The translations under genes were made by a program, and so were the position numbers. Positions 1 through 8,487 of a stretch of DNA of 64,000 nucleotides are shown in pieces (within the stretch, counting starts at the first letter, position 1; the number at the start of each line of letters is the position of its first letter). The notes beneath the pieces are model-generated. The model saw only the letters and a list, made by a program, of their open reading frames with translations, had not been told where the DNA came from and did not search any database. Origin of the DNA: Pseudomonadota bacterium. GTDB lineage: Bacteria; Pseudomonadota; Gammaproteobacteria; Xanthomonadales; Wenzhouxiangellaceae. The stretch covers positions 2,649,530-2,713,529 of the forward strand of contig CP053448.1 in assembly GCA_013285445.1 (NCBI GenBank). The letters are read 5' to 3'.

Positions 1-44
1 AGCGGGCCCGCCCTTGCGGCTTGTATGATAGGCTGATCGCACCG

Positions 45-722
45 ATGAAAACCGCAAGACGATCCATGTTTCAGGCATTACCACACCCATTTCAGTCCAC
101 CTGGATGTCCCCGGTCCGGCTTGCCGTCGCCGCGGTGTTGCTGCTCCTTTCCGCTGGCTGCGCCCATCAAGGTGGCCCGGTGAAATACCCGTTCCACGAA
201 CACACCCCGAGCGCTGAGGCGATGACGCGCGCCGCCCGGGCCTACGCCGCCGGCATGCACGAAACCGCGTTGATGCACTACCTGGAAGCGGCGCGATGGG
301 CGGACAAGTTCGCGCAGTATAACGTGGGCGTCATGCATCTGCGCGGTGAAGGCACCGAGTTCGATCCCGTTCGGGCCTGGGCGTGGCTGGAGCTGTCGGC
401 CGAACGTGATTACCCGCAGTTTGTGGAAACCGCCGACGACCTGTATGCGATGCTCGACGAGCAACAGCGCCAGCAGGCGCGCGCCATCTACGAACAGGAG
501 CTGGTGCCGCGCTACGGTGACGCCGTCAAGGTGCCGCGCGTTCAGCGCGCCATGCGCCGTGAGCTGCGTGGCGCCACGGGCTCGCGCACCGGATCGCAGG
601 GTTTTCTGTCCATGCTCACCGTCTACGATGGCAGCGGAGTGCCGCGCAAGGGCACCGAGTTCTACGCGCCGGAAAAGTGGGAGACTCTTCCCGGTTTTGT
701 GTGGGCTGACCGGTTCGGATAG
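45..722 (+). pseudogene. Sel1-repeat lipoprotein gene, 5' part, interrupted by an ISL3-family insertion
   Basis: The reading frame begins with a lipoprotein signal (hydrophobic run, then the lipobox LSAGC), so the product would be lipidated and anchored in the envelope. One or two Sel1-like/TPR-like helices follow, around the motif MHLRGEGTEFDPVRAWAWLE. Such repeats usually mediate protein contacts; no specific role can be assigned. ATG at 45 is used, but ATG at 105 gives a more typical short lipoprotein signal. The insertion sequence enters at 683, so the last 12 or so codons and the stop at 720-722 come from the IS end. The original 3' end lies at 2015-2143 and stays in frame when the IS and one target copy are removed. 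The restored protein would be about 252 residues from ATG 45. The truncated product may still be made. Confidence 0.8.
675..682. repeat. Target-site duplication, left copy (AAGTGGGA)
   Basis: The 8-bp sequence AAGTGGGA lies directly before the left end of the insertion sequence and is repeated exactly at 2015-2022 after the right end. Eight bases is the usual duplication size for the ISL3 family, so this marks a transposition event that has not been followed by recombination. Confidence 0.92.
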
Positions 723-2014
723 CCTACGGGCTGGCCCTGCTGAGAGTCCAGTCCCATGCACGACCGCGAGCTTTACCGTCAGATTTTGGGTATCCAGACG
801 CCGTGGGAGGTTTCTGAAGTGCAAGTCGACCTGCCGGCAGCCGGTGTGACCGTCCATATCCGACATTCCGGAGAGGGCTTGGCCTGTCCGAAGTGCGCGC
901 AGCGCTGCCCGGGCTACGACACCCGTGAGCGCAAGTGGCGACACTTGGATACCTGCCAGTACAAGACCTGGCTGGTCGCGCAAGTGCCGCGCGTTCGGTG
1001 TCCGGAGCACGGCGTTCACCAAGTCCCGGTGCCTTGGGCGGAGAGCAACTCTCGGCTGACCGCGCTGTTTGAGGCTTTGGTGATTGACTGGCTCAAGATT
1101 GGCACGATTTCGGAGGTGGCCGAGCAGCTGGGTTTGAGCTGGTCGGCGGTCAGCGGTGTCCAGGAGCGTGCGGTGGCGCGCGGCCTGGCGCGTCGCGGCC
1201 AGGCCTTTCCGGACTCGATCGGCATTGATGAGACGGCGTTTCAACGTCGGCACCAGTATGTGACCGTGATCAGCAGTGGCGATCGGGTGCTGCATGTGGC
1301 TGACGACCGCAAGCGCGAGACGCTGGGGGCTTGGTACGTCGAGCAACCGGCTGAAACGCTGGCCGGCCTGCGCACGGTCACCATGGACATGTGGGGCCCG
1401 TTCATTGACGCCACGATGGCGCATGTGCCGGGTGCTGCGCACAAGATCGCCTTTGACAAGTTCCACGTCGCCCAGCATCTCGGCGACGCCGTCGACAAGG
1501 TTCGCCGCAGTGAACACAAGGCCCTGCTGGCCGCTGAAGGTGGCTCGCTTCTGAGCAAGAGCCGCTACCTGTGGCTGCAGCATCCCGACAACATGACCGA
1601 CACGAACTGGAGCCGCCTCAAGGAACTCAAGGCCGCCAACCTGAAGACGGCCCGGGCCTGGGCGATCAAGACCCACGCGATGTGCTTGTGGGGCTACAAG
1701 CGCCGAGGCTGGGCGCGCAAGGCCTGGATGAGCTGGTATGGCTGGGCCATCCGATCGCGCCTGGAACCGATCAAGAAGGTCGCCAGAATGGTCAAGCGTC
1801 ATCTTGAGGGCATCGTGACGGCTGTGGTGACCGGTGCAACCAACGCCCGGGCCGAGGGCTTCAACACGAAGATCCAGAAAATCAAGCGTGATGCCCGGGG
1901 CTTCCGGAACAAGGAGCGGTTCAAGGCTGCCATCTACTTTCACCTGGGTGGCCTCGACCTCTACCCGGCGGCGGTCCAGAAATGAACGCCACCCACACGA
2001 TTCAGTGAAGAGCC
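683..2014 (+). mobile_element. Complete ISL3-family insertion sequence (1332 bp)
   Basis: The element is bounded by imperfect inverted repeats. The left end starts GACTCTTCCCGGTTTTGTG and the right end, read inward on the minus strand, starts GGCTCTTCACTGAATCGTG; both continue into TGGG. It is flanked by a perfect 8-bp duplication. It carries one transposase gene in the same orientation. Length, ends, target duplication and transposase type all agree with ISL3. Everything needed for mobility seems present, and the exact duplication suggests a recent insertion. It has split a lipoprotein gene. Confidence 0.93.
756..1985 (+). CDS. ISL3-family transposase (DDE type)
   Basis: This 409-residue protein is the transposase of the surrounding insertion sequence. 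The N-terminal part has paired cysteines (CPKCAQRCPGY, then RCPEHG about 35 residues on), the zinc-ribbon DNA-binding region of ISL3 transposases, followed by a helix-turn-helix-like stretch (EVAEQLGLSWSAVSGVQERA). The catalytic DDE domain shows IGIDETAF (first Asp), TMDMWGPF (second Asp) and NARAEGFNTKIQ (Glu). The end is of normal length, and the stop lies about 30 bases inside the right inverted repeat. No frameshift or internal stop is seen, so it is probably active. It would bind the element ends and catalyse cut-and-paste movement. Confidence 0.95.
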   Translation: MHDRELYRQILGIQTPWEVSEVQVDLPAAGVTVHIRHSGEGLACPKCAQRCPGYDTRERKWRHLDTCQYKTWLVAQVPRVRCPEHGVHQVPVPWAESNSRLTALFEALVIDWLKIGTISEVAEQLGLSWSAVSGVQERAVARGLARRGQAFPDSIGIDETAFQRRHQYVTVISSGDRVLHVADDRKRETLGAWYVEQPAETLAGLRTVTMDMWGPFIDATMAHVPGAAHKIAFDKFHVAQHLGDAVDKVRRSEHKALLAAEGGSLLSKSRYLWLQHPDNMTDTNWSRLKELKAANLKTARAWAIKTHAMCLWGYKRRGWARKAWMSWYGWAIRSRLEPIKKVARMVKRHLEGIVTAVVTGATNARAEGFNTKIQKIKRDARGFRNKERFKAAIYFHLGGLDLYPAAVQK

Positions 2015-2143
2015 AAGTGGGATTTCCACCAGATCATGCAGTTCGAAAGCAATCTGATGTTCAATGCTGCTGGAGGCAATGTCGATTTTGGCGAACTGGA
2101 ACTGATCGACGAGGACGACGACGGCGAAGCGGGCGACCCCTGA
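2015..2143 (+). pseudogene. 3' remnant of the IS-interrupted Sel1 lipoprotein gene (includes right target copy)
   Basis: Starting at the right target copy (2015-2022), the frame of the upstream lipoprotein gene resumes: Lys-Trp from the duplicated bases, then DFHQIMQFESN and an acidic end (LIDEDDDGEAGDP) to TGA at 2141-2143. From GAT at 2021 there are 41 codons including the stop, with no interruption. This tail has no start signal of its own and is best read as the orphaned C-terminus of the gene at 45-722. Confidence 0.85.
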
Positions 2144-2169
2144 ACGGTGCGCGACCAGTGCGTCCGGGC

Positions 2170-4209
2170 TCAGGATCCCGCCACCATGTCTGCCAGCTGG
2201 GCGATCAGGCGCGGCCAGTCAACCAGGCGACGGTGACCAATGATATTGAGCCTCGGTAACCCGCGCCCCTCGACAATGTAGAAGCCGCCCGATTCGTGCG
2301 GCGCCACGCCGTCGAGATGGCAGATGTTGTTCGACAGCCGACAGGCCAGACCGGCCCGTTCGTAGGGAAACGTTTCGAACATCGGCAGGATGGTGTTCGA
2401 TACGAGTGCGCCACCGACCGAGCCACCGAGGCTGGAGAGGTTTTCCACGGCACGCTGGCTGATGCGTCTTTGTGGCGCATCGTCATGGGTAAAGAAGCGG
2501 GCATCCATGGCCACCGGGCGCCAGTCCAGCAACCGCAGATCGTGCATCCAGCCCGACAGTTCACCTTCCATATGACCGATATCGAATGCGGCGGTTACCT
2601 GTGCCAGATCCAGCCGCGTCGCATCAACCTGCGCCGCCAGGGCCGGCAACGTCCCGAAAGGTCGCTCGATGACCAGCTCCCTGAGCGCAATGAGGCCTGA
2701 AAACGCCCGGATCTCGATCCCGCCGGTAAAGGCAATGACGCCCGCCTGCAAGACGACCCCTGGAAACTGCCCCGACAGCGTACCGCCAAACTCGGGAAAG
2801 CCAAGCAGGCGCGTCAGCGCCGTCAGGTTAAGCGGCTCGACCCGGGCATCCACGGTCAGCACGGGCGCACCGCCGGCGTCCCGCATCGCATCGACGGCAT
2901 CGATGACAACCGCACCGTCGAGCAGAGGCACCCGCAGCGCCTGCGAAAGCCGCCAGCGGTCACCGGGCCGCTCGGCGATCAGCTCGGCCGGTCCGAACGG
3001 CAGCCCCAGCAGCTCCAGCGCATCCCAGGCCAGTGTCGCCGAACCGCCGTCCGTCGACTGATGCCAGCGCAGGTCGGCCATGGTCAGGGCAAAGCGCTCG
3101 TCCGGATCGACCACGGAGACATCGTCCAGATCCAGTGCCAGACGCCTCAATTGTCCGTCCTGCCAGATCCCACTGGCTGCTGCTCGGCCGCTGACCGCGA
3201 GGTTGTCCAGTCCGTGGCTCGCCACCAGGCCTTCGGCCCAGCGCGGCCAGGCCTGTTCGAGCTGGACATCAAGCCGCTCGACAACGACTTTTGACAGACT
3301 CGGTTCGGGTGTGGGCCGGATCTGCGCTGCGGCATCCAGCGCCAGACCGGCCGGATCGCGGAACTGTATCCTCTCGAGTGCCACCATGCCGTCCCGGAAA
3401 ACCGCCCCGACAAGCTCCATCGACACGACACCGCCGGGCTGGGGCAGATAAAGCGAGCCGGCCAGCAGTTCGCCGGCCGTTTGTTGCAGGCGCACAGCGA
3501 ACTCGGTCGCCTCGCCGTCAGGTTCGAGCTGCGCGCTCAACTGCATATCCAGGCCGGCCGCGGCCAGCCAGCCATCGCTGCGGTCAAAGCCCGTGTCCGA
3601 AAGCACCAGATCGGCATGAACGCCTCCTGCGAGCCATCCGAACTCGCCGTCAACCCGGCCCTCCAGCACGCTCAATCCAAGGGAACGACGCAGCACATCC
3701 GGCAGCGCCGAAAGCGACATCTCGCTGAACGTGGCTGTCAGTGACGACGGCGACTGCTCCTGCGGCCATCGGATTTCGATCGACAGGCCGGCAACCGGCG
3801 CCAGCTGCAAGCCGTCATCCCGGGCCTCGATGACCAGTTGTCCGCGCACCGGGTCGCCGCCGTCCTCCGCCTGCCACTGCCAGTGGCCGTTGCGGCAGTC
3901 GAGCATGCCGTGCGCCAGGCTGCCGTCCGCGCAGTCGACCATCAGGTTGCCAAGGGAGCGGCCTGCGGGCTGCAGCATCAGGCCTTCGACACGGACCTGC
4001 CAGCGTTTGTCCACGGGCTCGAACAGCATGCCGATCGACTGCCAGTGAACCGGACCTGCCTGTCCCGGACCGCTTTGGAGATCGAGTCGCGCCGCCTGCA
4101 CCGGTGCGACGGTCAGGGCCAAGGCAAGCAGACAAAGACTGCCGGCCAGCAAGCGTTGGCTGCAACCAGCGAGCGCGGTATCCTTGCGACATGAACGCGC
4201 AGCAATCAT
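2170..4209 (-). CDS. Large exported protein of unknown function (AsmA/YdbH-like beta-rich)
   Basis: A 679-residue protein with an N-terminal signal-like hydrophobic stretch (LLAGSLCLLALALTVAPVQA), so it is probably periplasmic or membrane-anchored. The body is long, low in cysteine and rich in alternating beta-like segments, as in AsmA, YdbH and other lipid-transfer-type envelope proteins. The C-terminus has distinctive conserved-looking motifs (QRAVENLSSLGG, GGFYIVEGRGLPRLNIIGH) that I cannot tie to a named family. AGGGA sits 8 bases before ATG 4209. The first 19 bases overlap the start of the divergent response regulator gene, and that gene's promoter lies inside this coding region. The stop is 26 bases from the convergent remnant of the lipoprotein gene. 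The lipid-transport idea is inference only. Confidence 0.75.
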   Translation of the reverse strand: MIAARSCRKDTALAGCSQRLLAGSLCLLALALTVAPVQAARLDLQSGPGQAGPVHWQSIGMLFEPVDKRWQVRVEGLMLQPAGRSLGNLMVDCADGSLAHGMLDCRNGHWQWQAEDGGDPVRGQLVIEARDDGLQLAPVAGLSIEIRWPQEQSPSSLTATFSEMSLSALPDVLRRSLGLSVLEGRVDGEFGWLAGGVHADLVLSDTGFDRSDGWLAAAGLDMQLSAQLEPDGEATEFAVRLQQTAGELLAGSLYLPQPGGVVSMELVGAVFRDGMVALERIQFRDPAGLALDAAAQIRPTPEPSLSKVVVERLDVQLEQAWPRWAEGLVASHGLDNLAVSGRAAASGIWQDGQLRRLALDLDDVSVVDPDERFALTMADLRWHQSTDGGSATLAWDALELLGLPFGPAELIAERPGDRWRLSQALRVPLLDGAVVIDAVDAMRDAGGAPVLTVDARVEPLNLTALTRLLGFPEFGGTLSGQFPGVVLQAGVIAFTGGIEIRAFSGLIALRELVIERPFGTLPALAAQVDATRLDLAQVTAAFDIGHMEGELSGWMHDLRLLDWRPVAMDARFFTHDDAPQRRISQRAVENLSSLGGSVGGALVSNTILPMFETFPYERAGLACRLSNNICHLDGVAPHESGGFYIVEGRGLPRLNIIGHRRLVDWPRLIAQLADMVAGS
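4156..4184 (+). promoter_or_regulatory. Sigma-70-type promoter for the response regulator gene, leaderless arrangement
   Basis: TTGGCT (4156-4161), a 17-base spacer and TATCCT (4179-4184) form a good promoter. Only six bases separate the -10 from ATG 4191, which places the expected transcription start at or next to the A of the start codon. No ribosome binding site is present. The whole promoter lies within the signal-peptide codons of the opposite gene. Confidence 0.55.
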
Positions 4210-4997
4210 CCGGTTTTTCCCTGGAAAACCTGCGGGTGCTGGTGGTCGATGATCATCCGATCAACCGTGAATTCCTCGGCGCGGGGCTGAAAGCCGCAGT
4301 CGCCAGCGTGGAGCTGGCCGCCGACGGACCCTCGGCGATCGAGCGCTGTCGACAGTGCGAGTTTGACGTCATCATCCTGGATCTGCACATGCCGCGCATG
4401 GACGGACTTGCAACCGCTAACAGCATACGCGATCTGGGTCACCGCTCCGCACACGCGCGCATCGTGGCACTGACCGCCGACACCCGTCCCGAGGAGCGGG
4501 CCCGGCTGCTGCAAGCAGGATTCGACGACTATCTCACCAAGCCAATCACGATCCGCGCACTGATCAGCGCCATCGAGCGCTTGTTCCTGCCCGCTTCGGT
4601 TGCGAACGCCGTTGAACGCGAGCAGCCAGCCAACACGACCTGTCTGGTCGACCCGGCACGCGCGCTGGCCGCGGCCAATGACGACGAACAGCTTGCCCGG
4701 CGGATGCAGACAATGCTGATCGAGGAGCTCGAGGGCAAGCTGCCGCTGCTCGACGGCATGATCGGATGCGCGGACCATCAGGCCGCCGCCGATCTGTTGC
4801 ACCAGTGGGCCGGTGCCAGCGGTTACGCCGGCGCGACCCGCCTGGCGCAGGCCTGCCGGATGCTGCGTCAGCGACTCCTCGATGGCCTGGACAGCTCGCC
4901 AGGCACCGCTTACGTCAACCTGCTGCGAATCGCACACGGAACGATTGGCGCCCTGCGCCGCTGCTCAACGCTGCGCCGACGCGCTATCGATCCGTAG
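4191..4997 (+). CDS. Response regulator with C-terminal Hpt-like domain
   Basis: 268 residues. An N-terminal receiver domain (roughly residues 12-130) has the acidic pair VVDDHP, the phospho-acceptor Asp in [10 protein letters not shown], the conserved Thr of ALTAD and the Lys of TKPI. After a short linker comes a helical C-terminal region with [17 protein letters not shown], which resembles a histidine phosphotransfer domain with its His retained. There is no DNA-binding output domain, so the protein probably works in a phosphorelay, as the detached receiver-Hpt part of a hybrid kinase. No histidine kinase gene is adjacent. ATG 4191 is chosen because the receiver starts soon after it and a promoter lies just upstream. 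The 3' end overlaps pdxJ by 14 bases tail to tail. Confidence 0.85.
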   Translation: MNAQQSSGFSLENLRVLVVDDHPINREFLGAGLKAAVASVELAADGPSAIERCRQCEFDVIILDLHMPRMDGLATANSIRDLGHRSAHARIVALTADTRPEERARLLQAGFDDYLTKPITIRALISAIERLFLPASVANAVEREQPANTTCLVDPARALAAANDDEQLARRMQTMLIEELEGKLPLLDGMIGCADHQAAADLLHQWAGASGYAGATRLAQACRMLRQRLLDGLDSSPGTAYVNLLRIAHGTIGALRRCSTLRRRAIDP

Positions 4998-5721
4998 ATC
5001 GCGCCGCCGTGAGCAAGCGCTTCATTTCGCGAACGGCAGCGTCCAGCCCCACGAATACCGAGCGCGAGACGATCGCGTGCCCGATGTTGAGTTCGGCAAT
5101 GCCGCTCAGTGCCGCGACCGGCCCGACGTTATGATAATTGAGGCCATGGCCGGCGTTGACGACCAGGCCCAGGCGGCGACCGGCCTCGACTGCCTTGTGC
5201 AGCCGTGACAGCTCGGCACCCACGCCTGCACCCCGGGCGTCGGCATACCGGCCGGTGTGCAGTTCAACCACCGGGGCTCCGACCGTCACGGCCGCTTCGA
5301 GCTGTTTCAGCTCAGGGTCAATGAACAGGCTGACGCGAATCCCGGCTGACGCGAGGCGTTCGCAGGCCCGGCTGACGCGTTCGGGTTCGGCCGCGACGTC
5401 CAGGCCACCCTCGGTCGTCAACTCGGCGCGCCGCTCCGGTACCAGGCAGACATCGGCCGGTCCGATCTGCTCGGCCATCGCCAGCATCTCGTCGGTCACC
5501 GCCATCTCCAGATTCATGCGCGTCGCAATCGTCTGGGACAGCAGGCGCACATCGCGATCCTGGATATGACGGCGATCTTCGCGCAGATGAATGGTGATCG
5601 CGTCTGCGCCAGCCTGCTCGGCCACCAGCGCTGCGTGCACCACCGAGGGCTCCCGGCCCCGCCGCGCCTGGCGCAGCGTGGCCACGTGGTCGATATTGAC
5701 GCCCAGCAATACTCCGGTCAT
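4984..5721 (-). CDS. pdxJ: Pyridoxine 5'-phosphate synthase
   Basis: PdxJ condenses 1-deoxyxylulose 5-phosphate with 3-amino-2-oxopropyl phosphate to give pyridoxine 5'-phosphate, the last ring-forming step of the DXP-dependent vitamin B6 pathway in the cytoplasm. The protein has the normal length (245 residues) and the expected motifs: [15 protein letters not shown] at the N-terminus, [38 protein letters not shown] and [11 protein letters not shown] near the end. It is the last gene of the lepA-to-pdxJ operon. Its ATG overlaps the recO stop by 4 bases, so translation is probably coupled. Confidence 0.97.
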   Translation of the reverse strand: MTGVLLGVNIDHVATLRQARRGREPSVVHAALVAEQAGADAITIHLREDRRHIQDRDVRLLSQTIATRMNLEMAVTDEMLAMAEQIGPADVCLVPERRAELTTEGGLDVAAEPERVSRACERLASAGIRVSLFIDPELKQLEAAVTVGAPVVELHTGRYADARGAGVGAELSRLHKAVEAGRRLGLVVNAGHGLNYHNVGPVAALSGIAELNIGHAIVSRSVFVGLDAAVREMKRLLTAARSTDR

Positions 5722-6446
5722 GTCTTTCGTCCTTGTCCTGGATTGGGCTCGCCGCGAAACAGTCGCCGCGTTTCAAGCGGCCTTCCACCCAGATGGTAAT
5801 CAATCAGCTCTCGCATGAACATCCGCGCCTGCCGCATGTCATCGAGGTCGCGCCCCGTGCCGTCGCGCAGCGCCTGGATGACCGCGCCCGAAAACACACT
5901 GCGACCCGGCCGGTCGACCCTGATCAGGCCCCCTTCCGGATCCAGTCGATACAGATCCGAGCCGCGGATCTCCGCTCCGCTCACGGCCTCGTATTGCAGA
6001 TCAGGGGCCACACCGAGCGCGGTCAACAAGTCCAGCTCAAATCGGCGCAGCAGGATCGACTGGGCCTGCTCGCCTGCGGCCAGGGCGCCGATCAGCCGCG
6101 AATAGTCATCGTGGATGGCAGTATGCGGATCGTCACGCGGCAGCAGACGCAGCACCAGCTCGTTGGCATACAGTCCACACCACAGCGCACGTCCGGCAAG
6201 CACAAGACGCCGGCCGGCCGACTCCAGCGTCACCAGCGTGCCCATTTCACCGCGCCGAGTCCAGGCTGCGCTGAGCGGAGAGAACGGTTCGGCCAGGCCA
6301 CGCCAGGCCGAACGCGGTGCGCGCGCCCCGCGCGCAACCAACCCGACCCGCCCGGCATCGCGGCCAAGGTACTCGATCAGCAGGCTGGTTTCCCGCCATG
6401 GCCGGCGGTGCAGTATCCACCCCGGCTCCTCCTCGATCCGGCTCAT
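5718..6446 (-). CDS. recO: DNA repair protein RecO
   Basis: RecO loads RecA onto SSB-coated single-stranded DNA together with RecR in the RecF pathway. The 242-residue protein starts with the OB-fold region ([23 protein letters not shown]) and continues with the helical region ([16 protein letters not shown]). The zinc-finger cysteines found in many RecO proteins are absent, which is common in gammaproteobacteria. ATG 6446 is chosen because RecO proteins begin close to this motif; an in-frame start at 6464 would add six residues. It sits between era and pdxJ, the usual order. Confidence 0.93.
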   Translation of the reverse strand: MSRIEEEPGWILHRRPWRETSLLIEYLGRDAGRVGLVARGARAPRSAWRGLAEPFSPLSAAWTRRGEMGTLVTLESAGRRLVLAGRALWCGLYANELVLRLLPRDDPHTAIHDDYSRLIGALAAGEQAQSILLRRFELDLLTALGVAPDLQYEAVSGAEIRGSDLYRLDPEGGLIRVDRPGRSVFSGAVIQALRDGTGRDLDDMRQARMFMRELIDYHLGGRPLETRRLFRGEPNPGQGRKT

Positions 6447-6500
6447 GCGCCAAGCATTACACAAACCCCGCCACCGCGTGAACCGCCGATATCTGGACGG

Positions 6501-7388
6501 TCAGAAACCCAGATCATCAAGCGCACCGTCATCATCGAGCCAACCGGCATGCGTCTTGACGTGCAGCTCCAGGTGGACGCGCTGACCGAGCAGCTCGGCA
6601 ATTTTTCGCCGCGCCCGGGTGCCGACCCGCTTGAGAACCTGTCCGCCGCGGCCGATCACCATGCCCTTGTGTCGATCGCTGTCGACTAGAATCTGGGCAT
6701 CGATCTCGAGACGCGAGGGCGCATGCTCGAAGCGTTCGATGATCACGGTCAGGCCATAGGGCAACTCCTGATGCAGCTGCAGCATGAGCTGCTCGCGAAT
6801 CATCTCTGCGGCCAGAAAGCGCTCGGATCGATCGGTGAACAGGTCGGACTCGAAGATTGGGTCGCCCGCCGGCAACCGCCGAAATACTTCTTCGAGCAAC
6901 GCATCGAGCCCCTCGCCGCGATGCGCCGACAGGTAGACAACGGCATCGAACTCGATCCGCCCGGTCAGCTGCTCGGTCCGTTCCAGCAACAGCGCCCGGC
7001 GATCGAGCAGGTCGATCTTGCTGAAAGCCAGGATGCGCGGCACCTCCAGCCGCTCGACCAGTTCCAGCACCATCTCGTCTTCGTCTGTCAGGCGGCGCGC
7101 ATCCACAACGACGACGATCACGTCAACCTCGGCCCGCACGTCGGAAGCGGCTCGGTTGAGGCGGCGATTGAGCGCGTGGTCGCGGCGCCGATGCAGACCA
7201 GGCGTGTCAACGAAGATCGCCTGCCCTTCACAACGGTTGACAATTCCCGTGATGCGGTGCCGCGTGGTCTGGGGTTTATGCGTGACGATCGCGACCGGCT
7301 CGCCGACCAGTGCGTTGAGCAAGGTCGACTTGCCGACATTGGGTCGGCCCAGCAGTGCTACATAACCGGATCGCGGCGACGAGCCCAT
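6501..7388 (-). CDS. era: GTPase Era
   Basis: Era is an essential GTPase that binds the 3' end of 16S rRNA and helps mature the 30S subunit. The 295-residue protein has G1 (LGRPNVGKST), G2 (KPQTTRHRI), G3 (DTPGLH) and, after the GTPase domain, a C-terminal KH domain (GRGGQVLKRVGTRARRKI, then ELHVKTH). The G4 motif reads FSKID rather than the canonical NKxD; the Asp for guanine recognition is kept but Asn is replaced by Ser. It lies three bases after rnc, so the two are almost certainly co-transcribed. Confidence 0.97.
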   Translation of the reverse strand: MGSSPRSGYVALLGRPNVGKSTLLNALVGEPVAIVTHKPQTTRHRITGIVNRCEGQAIFVDTPGLHRRRDHALNRRLNRAASDVRAEVDVIVVVVDARRLTDEDEMVLELVERLEVPRILAFSKIDLLDRRALLLERTEQLTGRIEFDAVVYLSAHRGEGLDALLEEVFRRLPAGDPIFESDLFTDRSERFLAAEMIREQLMLQLHQELPYGLTVIIERFEHAPSRLEIDAQILVDSDRHKGMVIGRGGQVLKRVGTRARRKIAELLGQRVHLELHVKTHAGWLDDDGALDDLGF

Positions 7389-7391
7389 GCC

Positions 7392-8111
7392 TCAGCCACC
7401 AGGATCGTGGCCGGAGCCGTCGAGATGCTCGAGCAGCACTCGATGCATTTCGCGCGCCGCCCGCTGCTCGGCCTTGCGTCGGCTGCCGGCCTCGGCGCAC
7501 ACCGGCTCTGCCAGGGCATCCACACGGCAGGCGACGCGAAACCGTTTGGCGTGGTCGGCGCCTTGCTCCGAGACCACTTCATAGGTCGGCAGGTCGTGGC
7601 CGCGCGCCTGCAGCAACTCCTGCAACCGGGTTTTCGGATCCTTCAGCGCGTCGGCATCCGGTAGCGTCTCGATGCGAGGCTGGAAGATCTCGACAATCAC
7701 CTGCCTGGCAGCAGCGAATCCTCCGTCGATAAAGACAGCGCCGATCAGCGCTTCGAACACATCGGCGAGAATCGACTCGCGCAGGTAACCGCCACTCTTG
7801 AGTTCGCCCGGACCCATGTGCAGATGGTCTCCCAGGCCCAGCTCGCGGGCGATTTCGGCCAGGGTGGAGTCACGCACCAGGCGCGAACGCAGGCGACTGA
7901 GGTCACCCTCGTTGGCATGCGGCCGCTGGCTGTAGAGTTGCTCGGCAATGACGAAACTGAGCAGTCCGTCACCGAGAAACTCCAGCCGCTCGTAGTGGCG
8001 GCCACCGTGACTTCGATGGGTCAAGGCACGGCGAAGCAGCGATGCATCGGCAAACCGGTAGTCGATACCGGGCAGTCGAGTGATCTCGTCAGTTCCGGAG
8101 GGGTTCGGCAC
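7392..8111 (-). CDS. rnc: Ribonuclease III
   Basis: RNase III cleaves double-stranded RNA in rRNA precursors and many mRNAs. The 239-residue protein has the catalytic signature ERLEFLGDGLLSF and the second metal-binding segment DVFEALIGAVFIDGG, so all four expected acidic residues can be placed. A C-terminal double-stranded RNA-binding domain follows (PKTRLQELLQARG, then RVACRV and GSRRKAEQRAA). The 5' end overlaps the upstream DUF4845 gene by 23 bases, and era follows three bases downstream. Confidence 0.97.
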   Translation of the reverse strand: MPNPSGTDEITRLPGIDYRFADASLLRRALTHRSHGGRHYERLEFLGDGLLSFVIAEQLYSQRPHANEGDLSRLRSRLVRDSTLAEIARELGLGDHLHMGPGELKSGGYLRESILADVFEALIGAVFIDGGFAAARQVIVEIFQPRIETLPDADALKDPKTRLQELLQARGHDLPTYEVVSEQGADHAKRFRVACRVDALAEPVCAEAGSRRKAEQRAAREMHRVLLEHLDGSGHDPGG

Positions 8112-8457
8112 GATGAAAGCGCACCACCGCGTCGATATTGCCGATCAGATGGGTTTCGACTTCGTAGCTGACGACCAGCCGAACCCCATCGCCGCGCTCA
8201 ATGGTTACGTGCTGCGGTTTGACGTAGTCGACGTAGCTGATATCCAGTCGGGTCAGCAGTTCGCGTCGGAGCGTGTTGGGCGGCTTGTTGGCCGAACCCG
8301 GCTCCGAGGCAATCGCCTTCATTTCGCTGGTCACCGACATGTGGTTGAGGTAGATCGGTACCAGCTTGATGCCGATGTAGGTGAAAAACAACACCAGCAC
8401 CAGCAGAAACATGAATCCCAGCAAGCTCAGTCCGCGCTGGTTGGACAATGCCCTCAT
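8089..8457 (-). CDS. DUF4845 membrane protein
   Basis: A 122-residue protein with one N-terminal membrane segment preceded by a pilin-like start (QRGLSLLGFMFLLVLVLFF) and a short periplasmic domain. It matches the DUF4845 family, which is regularly encoded between lepB and rnc in gammaproteobacteria. The function is unknown. The GLSLLGF start looks like a type IV pilin prepilin motif but lacks the Glu at +5, so processing by prepilin peptidase is not supported. The frame overlaps rnc by 23 bases, which implies translational coupling. Confidence 0.9.
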   Translation of the reverse strand: MRALSNQRGLSLLGFMFLLVLVLFFTYIGIKLVPIYLNHMSVTSEMKAIASEPGSANKPPNTLRRELLTRLDISYVDYVKPQHVTIERGDGVRLVVSYEVETHLIGNIDAVVRFHRAEPLRN

Positions 8458-8487
8458 CGTTGAATTTCCCTCTGGCCCAAGCCCTTG

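Noticed and set aside
78..1943. 621-codon open frame on the minus strand across the IS
   Set aside because: It lies antisense to the transposase and lipoprotein genes, has Arg/Ala/Gly/His-rich composition typical of reversed GC-rich coding sequence, and shows no family motif.
8089..8457. Type IV pilin-like start of the DUF4845 protein
   Set aside because: QRGLSLLGF resembles a prepilin site but lacks Glu5, and the protein fits DUF4845 in its standard place.
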